Of a stretch of DNA of 64,000 bases, positions 35,349 through 43,706 are shown one piece after another; the first letter of the stretch is position 1; each line of letters opens with the position of its first letter. A model generated the notes under the pieces. It was not told the DNA's origin. It saw nothing but the letters and a program-made list of their open reading frames with translations, and made no database searches. Origin of the DNA: Rufibacter sp. LB8 (lineage in GTDB: Bacteria; Bacteroidota; Bacteroidia; Cytophagales; Hymenobacteraceae); NCBI RefSeq assembly GCF_014876185.1, contig NZ_JADALJ010000001.1:3763501-3827500 (forward strand), read 5' to 3'. A program made the translations under genes and the position numbers.

Positions 35349-35593
35349 GTTTTCTGATGTTAAGTGTTTATGCCTTGCAGCCAAGGCTACAGAGGGTAAA
35401 TTGCTTCCCTTATACGGAGACGCCACAAAAGGTTGGCAGGTGTGAACTGTTTAAAGCTTTATTCGGCTGAAAGGGAAGTGAGGCGCGTTCTCAGAAAAAG
35501 ATAATTTGCTGTAGGCAAGCGCTTGGCCTGTAAGGCGTTCTGCTACTTTAAATGAAAGCGCCTGAACTGATAACCCAGAACTTCTTGGGCACA

Positions 35594-35625
35594 AAAAAAA
35601 GGCCTGTGGAAGCAGGCCTTTTTTC
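35594..35625 (-). terminator. Terminator of barrel gene 3
   Basis: AAAAAAGGCCTG...CAGGCCTTTTTT around TGGAAG, 19 bases after the stop at 35645. Confidence 0.93.
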
Positions 35626-35644
35626 ATTTTAAAACTCAGAAGTC

Positions 35645-36220
35645 TTATCTGCCTCCCAAGGTGTAGCTGAGGGATAACTGGAACACGGAGTTTCTTGCTT
35701 TTCCGTCACTGTCATCAAAAATAGAAGTGATACCGCCTTGGTATCTAAGACCAATGCCTAAGCCAGTTGGCAGTTGGTAGCCCAAACCAGCGGCGTACCC
35801 TAATTCAAACTTGGCCATGCCATCATCATCACCGTCTAAAGACTTGCCGCCAATTTCCATAGAGGAGCTTAGCAAATAACCCAGCGTGGGGCCACCTTCA
35901 AAGAACAGACCGTCTGCGTTTATGCGTGCCAAGATAGGCAAGTCAAGGTAATTTAAAGACACTTCTGCATCGCCTAGAGGTGTGGCAGCCTCATAGCCTT
36001 TCATGGAGAACAACAATTCTGGCCTAATGGAGACAAAGTCAGAGATTCCATAGTCCAGGAAACCACCCGCGTGGAACCCAAATTTATACTTGGCGTCTGT
36101 TACATCGCCGGTAACGGAGGCGTAGTTACCGCCAGCTTTCAACCCTAATTTAAGGCCGTCCTGTGCTTGTGCCGCCAGTGTCATGAACAAGGCGGCCATA
36201 AAGAATACTAGTTTTTTCAT
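35645..36220 (-). CDS. Porin-family outer-membrane barrel 3
   Basis: 191 residues with signal (KLVFFMAALFMTLAAQAQ). LGLKAGGNYASVTGDVTD, FVSIRPELLFSMKGYEAA, YLDLPILARINADGLFFEGG and YAAGLGYQLPTGLGIGLRYQ align with barrels 1 and 2. Shortest of the four, with shorter extracellular loops. The terminal NSVFQLSLSYTLGGR is the barrel-closing strand. Confidence 0.88.
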   Translation of the reverse strand: MKKLVFFMAALFMTLAAQAQDGLKLGLKAGGNYASVTGDVTDAKYKFGFHAGGFLDYGISDFVSIRPELLFSMKGYEAATPLGDAEVSLNYLDLPILARINADGLFFEGGPTLGYLLSSSMEIGGKSLDGDDDGMAKFELGYAAGLGYQLPTGLGIGLRYQGGITSIFDDSDGKARNSVFQLSLSYTLGGR

Positions 36221-36315
36221 AGTGGTAATAAGTAAGTGGTTAATAAGAATTTGGTAATGTTATTTACTGCTAATGTATTCTTGGTTTAGGCTCAGGGCAA
36301 GCATGGCTGTCTTTT

Positions 36316-36353
36316 CGTTTTCGGGCTCGTTTTCAGAAATGAGCCCGAAAACA
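36316..36353. repeat. Family A palindrome 22
   Basis: CGTTTTCGGGCTCGTTTTC / GAAATGAGCCCGAAAACAG, between barrel genes 4 and 3. Confidence 0.93.
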
Positions 36354-36463
36354 GCAAACGCTTGCCCAAATTTTTCTTTCTGGAACTTATGGCCTTACGG
36401 TCTGCCTTGGTTGCCGGGCCAAATGTAAGCGCTAAATTTTATTTCTTTCTCCCTTCTCTGAGA

Positions 36464-37177
36464 TTACTTATTGCCAATGGTGTAAGACAGAGAGAATTGG
36501 AAAGTGCTGTTCTTTGCCTTGTAGTTGTTGTGTTTGTCAAGGTTGGAGAGGCCGCCGTTGTAGCGCAGTGAAAAACCTATGCCATTCTCCAGTTCATAAC
36601 TTACGCCCGCGGCATAGCCAAGATCCAATTTTCGGTAATCATTGTCGCCGGCGTTTTCTTCCTCTTCCGGTTCTTCTCCCTCAAATTCAGATTTGTATTT
36701 CAGGAACAATGAAGCCGTGGGGCCCGCCTGCAGGGCAATTCTGTTGATCCTATACTGCAGCAGCACCGGAACGTCAAGGTAATACAGCGTTTCACTGCCT
36801 TCGTATTTTCTGGTACCCAGTTGGTAGTTTTCGGGGTCATTCATGTATTCTTCCCAATCAATGTTCTCAAAGTCTGGCCCATTGAAGCTGAACTTGGCGC
36901 CTTTTATGGAATACATGACTTCTGGCCGAAGGGAAAACTGGTCAGTGAGCGCGACGTTTAAAAAGGCGCCCACGTGCAGGTCTGGTTTGTAGGTTACTTT
37001 AAAATCTGACATGCCCATGGCTTCCATTTCCTCTTGTTCTGCCATAGAGGGTTTTGCGTCTTTGCCAGTGAAGGTGCTATAGTTCATGCCTATTTTGAAC
37101 CCGTAAGTAAGGGAGCTTTGCGCAAAAGAAACGTAAGTCATAAATAAGGCAATGGCCAGCAAGGCTAACTTTTTCAT
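36464..37177 (-). CDS. Porin-family outer-membrane barrel 4
   Basis: 237 residues with signal (KLALLAIALFMTYVSFAQ). The most divergent paralogue, with long acidic insertions (EEQEEMEAMGMSDF, EFEGEEPEEEENAGDNDY) that would form charged external loops. It keeps YGFKIGMNYSTFTGKD, FSLRPEVMYSIKGAKFS, YLDVPVLLQYRINRIALQAG and the terminal NSTFQFSLSYTIGNK. Probably the first gene of the array by order of transcription; each gene seems to have its own terminator or palindrome. Confidence 0.87.
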   Translation of the reverse strand: MKKLALLAIALFMTYVSFAQSSLTYGFKIGMNYSTFTGKDAKPSMAEQEEMEAMGMSDFKVTYKPDLHVGAFLNVALTDQFSLRPEVMYSIKGAKFSFNGPDFENIDWEEYMNDPENYQLGTRKYEGSETLYYLDVPVLLQYRINRIALQAGPTASLFLKYKSEFEGEEPEEEENAGDNDYRKLDLGYAAGVSYELENGIGFSLRYNGGLSNLDKHNNYKAKNSTFQFSLSYTIGNK

Positions 37178-37313
37178 GAAGGTAAAAGGGTAAATTTATG
37201 TGTGGTTTGTGATTAGGCTTGGAGCGCCCTGCAGTGGCGTTCCAAGCCTACATATCACAGACAGGGTTGCCAGTATTAACCCCTACTAGAATTACTGGTT
37301 TATTTTAAAAAGT

Positions 37314-37353
37314 AAAAGGGGCACCGCCTGTTTGACCAGACAATGCCCCTTTT
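37314..37353 (-). terminator. Terminator of comM/yifB
   Basis: AAAAGGGGCA...TGCCCCTTTT, 19 bases after the stop at 37373. Confidence 0.85.
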
Positions 37354-37372
37354 CTATTCCTACTAAAATGTG

Positions 37373-38911
37373 TTACCCTGCCCAGCCTTCTCTGTCTAAG
37401 CTGCGGTACTGGATGGCCTCGGCCAGGTGCTCAATCTTTATTTCCTCTGAGTCTGCCAGGTCGGCAATGGTGCGGCTCACTTTGAGAATGCGGTCATAGG
37501 CGCGTGCCGAAAGGCCCAGTTTTTCCATGGCGGCTTTCAGGAGCAAACGGCCGGCTTCATTGATGCGGCAGAGGTCTTTCACCATCTGCGGCGGCATCAT
37601 GGCATTGGAGTAAATGTCTGGAAACTCAACAAAGCGGTCTGCCTGAATCTGGCGGGCTTTTTCCACGCGTTCTCTGATGTTGGCGCTGGTTTCGGCTTTG
37701 CGGGTTTCGGTCATCTGGTCAAAGGAGACGGGGGTGACTTCTACGTGCAGGTCAATGCGGTCCAGGAGCGGACCGCTCACTTTGTTCAGGTAGCGTTGCA
37801 CCACGCCGGGGCCGCATACGCAGTCTTTGTTGGGGTCGTTGTAAAATCCGCAGGGGCACGGGTTCATGCTGGCCACCAACATAAAGCTAGCCGGGAAGTC
37901 GACAGTGAGACGCGCGCGTGAAATAGTCACTCTGCGTTCTTCCAGTGGTTGGCGCATGACTTCCAGCACGGTGCGTTTGAACTCGGGTAATTCGTCTAGG
38001 AACAACACGCCGTTGTGCGACAGGGAAATCTCGCCGGGCTGTGGGTTTCCGCCGCCGCCTACCAAGGCCACGTCTGAAATAGTATGGTGCGGTGCCCGGA
38101 AAGGCCTTTGTGCCAACAGCGTGCCCTGCGCGCCCAACTTCCCGGCTACCGAATGGATTTTTGTGGTTTCCAGCGCTTCATGTAAAGACAGCGGCGGCAG
38201 AATAGACGGAAGCCGTTTGGCCAACATGGTCTTGCCCGCGCCCGGCGGACCAATCATGATTACGTTATGGCCACCGGCGGCGGCAATCTCCAGGGCGCGT
38301 TTAATGTTTTCCTGGCCCTGCACATCAGCGAAGTCTGCGGTGTATTGCGTGACACTGGTCTGGAAAATATCACGCGTGTCAATCTTGAGCGGGGTAATGG
38401 TCAAATCGCCTTTCAGGAAGTCAATGGCTTCTTTGAGCGTGGAAACGCCAATCACATCTAAGTTATTGACAATGGCTGCTTCCTGGGCGTTTTGTTTGGG
38501 CAGGATAAAGCCTTTGAAACCTTCTTTGCGCGCCTGTATGGCAATGGGCAGCACACCTTTGATAGGCCGTAGTTCACCGTCCAGCGCCAGTTCGCCCATG
38601 ACAATGTATTGGTCTAAATGGTCTGCGGGCAGTTGTTCTGAGGCGGAAAGAATGCCCAGCGCAATAGGCAAATCATAGGCAGAGCCTTCTTTGCGGACGT
38701 CGGCGGGCGCCATGTTGATGACAATTTTCTGCCTTGGCACTTTGTAACCGTGGTGCTTTAACGCCGATTCTATGCGTTGCTCGCTTTCTTTGATGGCGTT
38801 GTCTGGCAAACCTACCAGAAAATACTTGGTGCCGGGCGTTACGTTTACTTCAATGGTGATGGTGAAGGCATTGACGCCCTGCACAGCGCTTCCGTAGGTC
38901 TTTACAAGCAT
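37373..38911 (-). CDS. YifB/ComM Mg-chelatase-like AAA+ helicase
   Basis: 512 residues. The N-terminal ChlI-type domain (1-190) is followed by an AAA+ core: Walker A GPPGAGKTMLAKRLPSILPP (about 218-237), Walker B GVLFLDELPEF (about 305) and arginine-finger region. A zinc-type CPCGFYNDPNKDCVCGPG (about 350) is typical. ComM is a branch-migration helicase in natural transformation; the family is widespread beyond competent bacteria, so competence is not proven. No recA-like neighbour. Length is normal. Confidence 0.93.
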   Translation of the reverse strand: MLVKTYGSAVQGVNAFTITIEVNVTPGTKYFLVGLPDNAIKESEQRIESALKHHGYKVPRQKIVINMAPADVRKEGSAYDLPIALGILSASEQLPADHLDQYIVMGELALDGELRPIKGVLPIAIQARKEGFKGFILPKQNAQEAAIVNNLDVIGVSTLKEAIDFLKGDLTITPLKIDTRDIFQTSVTQYTADFADVQGQENIKRALEIAAAGGHNVIMIGPPGAGKTMLAKRLPSILPPLSLHEALETTKIHSVAGKLGAQGTLLAQRPFRAPHHTISDVALVGGGGNPQPGEISLSHNGVLFLDELPEFKRTVLEVMRQPLEERRVTISRARLTVDFPASFMLVASMNPCPCGFYNDPNKDCVCGPGVVQRYLNKVSGPLLDRIDLHVEVTPVSFDQMTETRKAETSANIRERVEKARQIQADRFVEFPDIYSNAMMPPQMVKDLCRINEAGRLLLKAAMEKLGLSARAYDRILKVSRTIADLADSEEIKIEHLAEAIQYRSLDREGWAG

Positions 38912-39008
38912 GAAATTTGAGATACGTTGTGGCTATTTTTCTTGTGGGAGGCAACAGCAATCTGGGTCAATAAATTCCGGGACCGGGCAGAAAGCAGAAG
39001 AGCGAAGG

Positions 39009-39046
39009 CGTTTTTGGCTCCGTTTCCAGAAATGAGCCCGAAAACG
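39009..39046. repeat. Family A palindrome 23
   Basis: CGTTTTTGGCTCCGTTTC / GAAATGAGCCCGAAAACG, 25 bases after the stop of the gene at 39072. Confidence 0.92.
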
Positions 39047-39071
39047 GCTTCCTCGCATTGAACCCCCAATG

Positions 39072-39698
39072 CTAGGTTTGAGGGTGGACCTGCTTCAGTT
39101 TCTTTAAGGCATCCCACTCCGCCGGCGCCGTCAGGCAAAGAATATCCACCACTTCCAGATACGTGATTTTTTCTTTCAGATAATAGGAGATAATGGCGTC
39201 TTTGGCCTCGGCCAGCTCACAGGCTTTGGTTTTCTGGAAACGCGTGGAGAGCACCGAGCCGTCATTGAAATGCAGGTGCAGCGTGTTGTTTACTCCCATT
39301 GACTGGTCGTTTTCAAAAAAGCCGGTCACATCTAAAAAATCGGTGTGCTTGGTGGCGCCCATGAAATCTATGCCGCTGAACGCTACTTTCTCTATTGTTT
39401 CAATTGGGTATACATGACCTGCCACCTGAATACCGTCTGGCAGGAACAAGATATAGCCATCTACCTCGCCATGCAGAATTTCATACTCGCCCAAGCCCTT
39501 GAATTTCAACAGCAAGCCCAACGCGTAGAGTCCCACACAGCCCGCTAGCAAGGCCTCTATCACCATTTCTGAGGGAGACTCAACTAAGGTACTCAGAAGC
39601 ACCAGTAGGACCAATTGAACCGCAATGCCCAGATAGATAAGGGCTGTTTTGGTCCAGTGAAAGGAGGTAGGCGGATGATAAATACCAAAATGTTTCAC
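39072..39698 (-). CDS. Hypothetical membrane protein
   Basis: 208 residues. Two membrane helices at about 20-40 (TALIYLGIAVQLVLLVLLST) and 47-63 (ALLAGCVGLYALGLLL), then a cytoplasmic soluble part with strand-rich content and the end VVDILCLTAPAEWDALKK. No family recognised. The stretch YPIETIEKVAFSGIDF resembles PH-like or bPH domain strand patterns, but weakly. 32 bases from gmhA's stop on the same strand; could share its transcript. Confidence 0.6.
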   Translation of the reverse strand: MKHFGIYHPPTSFHWTKTALIYLGIAVQLVLLVLLSTLVESPSEMVIEALLAGCVGLYALGLLLKFKGLGEYEILHGEVDGYILFLPDGIQVAGHVYPIETIEKVAFSGIDFMGATKHTDFLDVTGFFENDQSMGVNNTLHLHFNDGSVLSTRFQKTKACELAEAKDAIISYYLKEKITYLEVVDILCLTAPAEWDALKKLKQVHPQT

Positions 39699-39730
39699 GA
39701 GTGCTGGCGTAACGGTGTGGTACTTTTTTC

Positions 39731-40315
39731 TTAATGGGACATCTGCTTCTCCAGCAGCAAAATCAAAATATGAATCACCTTAATGTGGATTTCCTGAATT
39801 CTATCGGCGTAGCCGAAATGGGGGACGCGAATCTCCACATCGCTGAGCGCAGCCAGCTGTCCGCCGTCTTTGCCGGTCAAACTCACTACTTTGGCCCCAA
39901 TTTTCTTGGCGGCCTCGGCGGCTTTCAAGGCATTGCCCGAGTTGCCAGACGTACTGATGGCCAGCAACACATCCTCGGGCTTGGCCAGGGCCTCTACGTA
40001 ACGCGAGAACACATCTTGGTACCCGTAGTCATTGGACACGCAGCTCAAATGGCTGGGGTCTGAGATGGAGATGGCCGCCATGGGTGCCCGGTTTTCGCGG
40101 TAGCGGCCGGTGAGTTCCTCGGCGAAGTGCATGGCATCACACATGGAACCGCCGTTGCCGCAGGACAAGATTTTACCACCGTTTTTAAGGCTTTGGCCCA
40201 TGAGCAGGGCGGCTTGTTCAATGGCAGAGAGCGTGGCAGGCTGCGCCAGAAAATCTGTGAGCACCTGTTGGGCCTGCTGCAATTCTGTAGTGATGAGGGC
40301 GGAATATGAGGTCAT
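39731..40315 (-). CDS. gmhA: Sedoheptulose-7-phosphate isomerase
   Basis: 194 residues; converts sedoheptulose 7-phosphate to heptose phosphate for lipopolysaccharide or capsule heptose. The SIS fold shows [20 protein letters not shown] (about 52-71, including the catalytic Glu) and [18 protein letters not shown] (about 118-136); the second catalytic His is in [13 protein letters not shown] near 180. All active-site positions are present. The gene start directly follows the stop of the 40316 gene, so they are coupled. Other heptose genes are not in this window. Confidence 0.93.
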   Translation of the reverse strand: MTSYSALITTELQQAQQVLTDFLAQPATLSAIEQAALLMGQSLKNGGKILSCGNGGSMCDAMHFAEELTGRYRENRAPMAAISISDPSHLSCVSNDYGYQDVFSRYVEALAKPEDVLLAISTSGNSGNALKAAEAAKKIGAKVVSLTGKDGGQLAALSDVEIRVPHFGYADRIQEIHIKVIHILILLLEKQMSH

Positions 40316-40753
40316 TTACGGTAAAGGGCGTTGGTCTGGCCTTGGCGGCAGATTGGTGTTTTGGTCTGGGCGAAAATTAGGCGGTGTAGGGTACGTGCTA
40401 GGCGGCTGTTCAAGCGGGCTGGCCGTTGGTTTGGCCGGACCCGGCGTGGCCAGCAAAGACGCGTTAGATGATTTCATGCGTTCATCATACAGCTGCGCCT
40501 TGAGTTTGGTGATTTCACGGTGTTCCTGCTCCAGTCCTTTTTTCAAAGAGGCAATATACGCGTTTTCCACCAAGAGTTCAGTCAGCAGGAGCAAGGCGCC
40601 CACCCACAACAAACCACGCAGGAAACTCCCCGCGTCTGGCAAGTCAAACAAGGTCACAAACTTGTCCACGCTCAGAATGCGCAGTAAAAACAGCAGGGCA
40701 ATGACCAGGTACACCATCACCGTCACATTGATTATTTTCTTTACGTTTTCCAT
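40316..40753 (-). CDS. Hypothetical membrane-anchored coiled-coil protein
   Basis: 145 residues. Two hydrophobic helices (VTVMVYLVIALLFLLRIL, about 10-28, and LRGLLWVGALLLLTELL, about 45-61), a short coiled coil (LKKGLEQEHREITKLKAQLY) and a Pro-rich disordered tail. No enzyme motif. It ends next to the gmhA start with no gap, suggesting translational coupling. No family recognised. Confidence 0.6.
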   Translation of the reverse strand: MENVKKIINVTVMVYLVIALLFLLRILSVDKFVTLFDLPDAGSFLRGLLWVGALLLLTELLVENAYIASLKKGLEQEHREITKLKAQLYDERMKSSNASLLATPGPAKPTASPLEQPPSTYPTPPNFRPDQNTNLPPRPDQRPLP

Positions 40754-40845
40754 AGAGGTAAGCTAGAATCAAACATTAGATATGCTGAATATTCTAGGGT
40801 GTACGCAAACGCCGCAATTTCGCTGTGTCCAGTGGTAATGACTTC

Positions 40846-40883
40846 CGTTTTCGGCTTCATTTCCAGAAATGAGCCCGAAAACG
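40846..40883. repeat. Family A palindrome 24
   Basis: CGTTTTCGGCTTCATTTC / GAAATGAGCCCGAAAACG, beyond the ABC gene's terminator. Confidence 0.93.
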
Positions 40884-40901
40884 GAAAGTTGTCTCCATGA
40901 A

Positions 40902-40941
40902 AAATCCCCTGCCGGCGCATGATGCAGCCAACAGGGGATTT
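40902..40941 (-). terminator. Terminator of the ABC exporter gene
   Basis: AAATCCCCTG...CAGGGGATTT with a T run on the minus strand (ATTTTTC), 24 bases after the stop at 40965. Confidence 0.85.
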
Positions 40942-40964
40942 CAAAACGATCAGCAATGAACAAT

Positions 40965-42794
40965 TTACATGTTTTGCATTTGGGTGAGTTTGTAGTACAG
41001 GCCGCCTTGCTGCACCAGTTGCGCGTGGTTGCCGCGTTCTACAATGCTGCCGCCCTGTATCACAATGATCTCATCTGCGTGCTGAATGGTGCTCAGGCGG
41101 TGCGCAATGACCAGGGACGTGCGGTTTTTCATGAGGTTAGTCAAGGCTTCCTGCACCAGTTTCTCAGATTCCGTGTCCAGCGCCGAGGTGGCTTCATCCA
41201 TGATCAAGATGGGCGGGTTCTTGAGAATGGCGCGGGCAATGCTCAGGCGCTGGCGCTGGCCACCAGATAGTTTCCCGCCGCGGTCGCCAATCACGGTCTG
41301 GTAGCCGTTGGGCGAATTCACGATGAACTCGTGCGCGTTAGCAATTTTGGCGGCGGCTATGACTTCTTCTTCGGTGGCGTCTGTCTTGTTGAAAGCAATG
41401 TTGTTGAAGATGGTGTCATTGAACAAGATGGATTCCTGGGTCACAATGCCCATCTGGGCCCGTACAGAATGCAAAGAACAATCCCGCAGGTCTGTGCCGT
41501 CAATCAAAATAGCGCCTTCGGTGGGGTCATAAAAACGGGGCAACAGATCGGCCAGCGTAGACTTTCCGCCACCAGATGGTCCTACCAGTGCCACTGTTTT
41601 CCCTTTGGGAATGCGCAGGTTTATGTGCTGCAGGATTGGGTCATCGGCGTACTTAAAACCAACGTTTTTGAACTCAATCTCCTGGGTGAACGTGGGCAGC
41701 ACTTTGGCGTCTGGCTTGTCTCTGATGAGTGGTTGGGTGTCCATCAAGGTCAGCACGCGGTCACCGGCCACCAAACCCCGCTGAATATTGCTGAACGCGT
41801 TGGAGATGGCTTTCACGGGCACCAACACCTGCGAGAACAGCGCCAAGTAAGCCACTAATTTGGGTCCTGTCAGCTCAGACTCGCCTGCGAGCACCAGGGA
41901 GCCGCCAAAATAGAGGATGCCCGCCACCACGCCCACGCCCATAAACTCTGAGAACGGCGAGGCCAGGCTGCGTTTGTTGTTCATAGACGTGATGATGTGG
42001 GCATAACGGTCATTGCTCTGCTTGAACTTTTGAATCACGTAGGGCTGGGCATTGAACCCCTTGATCACCCGCAGACCGCTCAAGGTTTCATCAATAATGC
42101 CCAGAATGGTGCCCAGAGATTCCTGGCCTTCCGTAGATTGCCTTTTGAGTTTTTTGGCGATGCTGGAAATCACCAGGCCAGAGGCCGGCAACACCAGCAA
42201 ACTGAAGAAAGTCAATTGGGGTGACAGGTAAAACAATACCCCAAAATACCCGAACAGATAGAAAGGCTCCCTGAACAATACGTTGAGCGTGCTCACCACG
42301 GAGTTCTCCACCTCTTGCACGTCATTGGTGAGCGTAGACATGATGTTGCCTTTGCGTTGGTTTGAGAAAAAGCCCAACTGCAGCTGCGTGATGCGTTCAT
42401 ATACCTGTTGCCGAAGGTTTTTGACTACTTTGGCCCGCACTTCGCCTTCAATTCTAAGCCCTATGTACTTGAATATATTGGAGAGCAGCACAGACCCGAT
42501 CAACAGAAAACAGATGAATTTAAGCGCCCCCATGGTGCCCTGAGCGCGCACTACCTGCCCAAAATAATAGTTGAAGAACTGCTTCGGCCAGTCAAAGGAA
42601 AGCTCAAAGGCCGGCGGGGCGGTAAGGATTGCCTGTGGCTCTTGTACCTGGTCAAAGAGCACCGACATCAAAGGTGCCAGCAAGGTGAAGTTCATGACCC
42701 CAAAAATGGTGGCCAGCAGCGTGACAAGGGCATACCACGGCACATACTGGCTGAACGGCCTGGCAAAGCTAAGAATGCGGAAATACGTTTTCAT
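40965..42794 (-). CDS. ABC exporter, MsbA-like half transporter
   Basis: 609 residues. Six membrane helices (about 20-320) then an ATPase: Walker A VGPSGGGKST (about 395), Q-loop, signature LSGGQRQRL (about 500), Walker B ILIMDEATSALD (about 520) and His loop IAHRLST (about 550). A homodimeric exporter, likely lipid A/lipid or drug flippase of the MsbA class. Its start codon lies 6 bases after a TACCTTTG promoter box, predicting a leaderless or near-leaderless mRNA. Confidence 0.93.
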   Translation of the reverse strand: MKTYFRILSFARPFSQYVPWYALVTLLATIFGVMNFTLLAPLMSVLFDQVQEPQAILTAPPAFELSFDWPKQFFNYYFGQVVRAQGTMGALKFICFLLIGSVLLSNIFKYIGLRIEGEVRAKVVKNLRQQVYERITQLQLGFFSNQRKGNIMSTLTNDVQEVENSVVSTLNVLFREPFYLFGYFGVLFYLSPQLTFFSLLVLPASGLVISSIAKKLKRQSTEGQESLGTILGIIDETLSGLRVIKGFNAQPYVIQKFKQSNDRYAHIITSMNNKRSLASPFSEFMGVGVVAGILYFGGSLVLAGESELTGPKLVAYLALFSQVLVPVKAISNAFSNIQRGLVAGDRVLTLMDTQPLIRDKPDAKVLPTFTQEIEFKNVGFKYADDPILQHINLRIPKGKTVALVGPSGGGKSTLADLLPRFYDPTEGAILIDGTDLRDCSLHSVRAQMGIVTQESILFNDTIFNNIAFNKTDATEEEVIAAAKIANAHEFIVNSPNGYQTVIGDRGGKLSGGQRQRLSIARAILKNPPILIMDEATSALDTESEKLVQEALTNLMKNRTSLVIAHRLSTIQHADEIIVIQGGSIVERGNHAQLVQQGGLYYKLTQMQNM

Positions 42795-42799
42795 TGCCG

Positions 42800-42807
42800 C
42801 AAAGGTA
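42800..42807 (-). promoter_or_regulatory. Promoter -7 box, near-leaderless
   Basis: TACCTTTG on the minus strand, 5 bases before the ATG of the ABC gene. TSS usually falls about 5-7 bases beyond this box, i.e. at the start codon. Confidence 0.6.
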
Positions 42808-42846
42808 CGGCTTTGGTTTGGAAAACAGCGCGTTTGGGAGCAGCGC

Positions 42847-42884
42847 CGTTTTGAGGCTCATTTCTGGAAATGAGGGCAAAAACG
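42847..42884. repeat. Family A palindrome 25
   Basis: CGTTTTGAGGCTCATTTC / GAAATGAGGGCAAAAACG, degenerate in the distal arm. Confidence 0.8.
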
Positions 42885-42955
42885 GGCGGAGGTTGATTCA
42901 CCAACTGTGAATAATAGTAGTAAACAGATTTGATGGATATAGGTGATTGCATTGG

Positions 42956-43126
42956 TTAAACCGCTGGCAAATCCCGCGCTTTTACGGTCACTACCTGCCC
43001 GTCTTTGGAGAAAACCAACTCCCCGTCTTCTTTCTGTTTTTTTCTAATAAGGCGTTCCACGGCCAAGTCAAGTCCTTTTAGGATTTTCTCCCGCAAAACT
43101 GCTGTATCAACTTTTTCTCTAGCCAT
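42956..43126 (-). CDS. Small hypothetical partner of the zeta-like kinase
   Basis: 56 residues: MAREKVDTAVLREKILKGLD then a basic helix (VERLIRKKQKED), GELVFSKDGQVVTVKARDLP and AV at the end. Its start overlaps the zeta-like gene end by 8 bases, so both are made from one mRNA. Too short and too plain to assign; small partners next to such kinases in Bacteroidota often act as antitoxins or co-factors, but that is inference. Confidence 0.6.
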   Translation of the reverse strand: MAREKVDTAVLREKILKGLDLAVERLIRKKQKEDGELVFSKDGQVVTVKARDLPAV

Positions 43127-43700
43127 GGCTTAGTGTTTTAAGCTTCTCCCAGACTTCTTTGTCTTGAATGTTTACCTCTTGTTCTTCCTGCCTTTCCGCT
43201 ACTATGCTATACGGGGTCTGAGAATTATCAATCACCATCCAGAAATCACAGATTGGGAGGAATAGTTTGAAAAGGTTGTCAATTCCCCTGGTATACCTAC
43301 GCTTGATAACGTCTTCCGGAATATGGTGCCCACCTTCAGCTACTCTTTTCTTAACTCTGGCAATGGCAAGCTCTGGTGAGTTTAACCAAAAGTAAACCAA
43401 ATTGATATGATAGCCAACCTGTTTCGCTTTTTTGATAGTCTGCGCGTAGCTTCTGGTAGCCAAGGTTGTTTCTAAAGCAAAGTCAGTTTTCTTGTTCAGA
43501 AGTTCTTCAATCCTATGGAGCATGATCCTGCCCGCCTCAATGGCTACTTTCTCTGGCTGAAAAGGCGAAAGTCCGCGGGCAATCTCATCAGCGTTGACAA
43601 ACTCCTGGCAGTCTAACATTTCAGGCAGAACGGTGAAAGAAGCAGTTGTCTTGCCTGCCCCGTTACACCCAGAAATGATATATAAGTTAGGCATACACAC
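43119..43700 (-). CDS. Zeta-toxin-like P-loop kinase
   Basis: 193 residues. Walker A ISGCNGAGKTTASFTV (about 8-23), the substrate-side Glu/Asp of FVNADEIARGLSPFQPE (about 34-50) and DFALETTLATRSYAQT (about 70-85) match zeta/chloramphenicol-phosphotransferase-like kinases, as found in toxin-antitoxin systems and in housekeeping variants. The motif RRYTRGIDNLFKLF (about 140) is the family C-terminal helix. ATG 43694 is an alternative start. AT-richer than the flanks. Toxicity unproven. Confidence 0.82.
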   Translation of the reverse strand: MCMPNLYIISGCNGAGKTTASFTVLPEMLDCQEFVNADEIARGLSPFQPEKVAIEAGRIMLHRIEELLNKKTDFALETTLATRSYAQTIKKAKQVGYHINLVYFWLNSPELAIARVKKRVAEGGHHIPEDVIKRRYTRGIDNLFKLFLPICDFWMVIDNSQTPYSIVAERQEEQEVNIQDKEVWEKLKTLSHG

Positions 43701-43706
43701 GCAATT

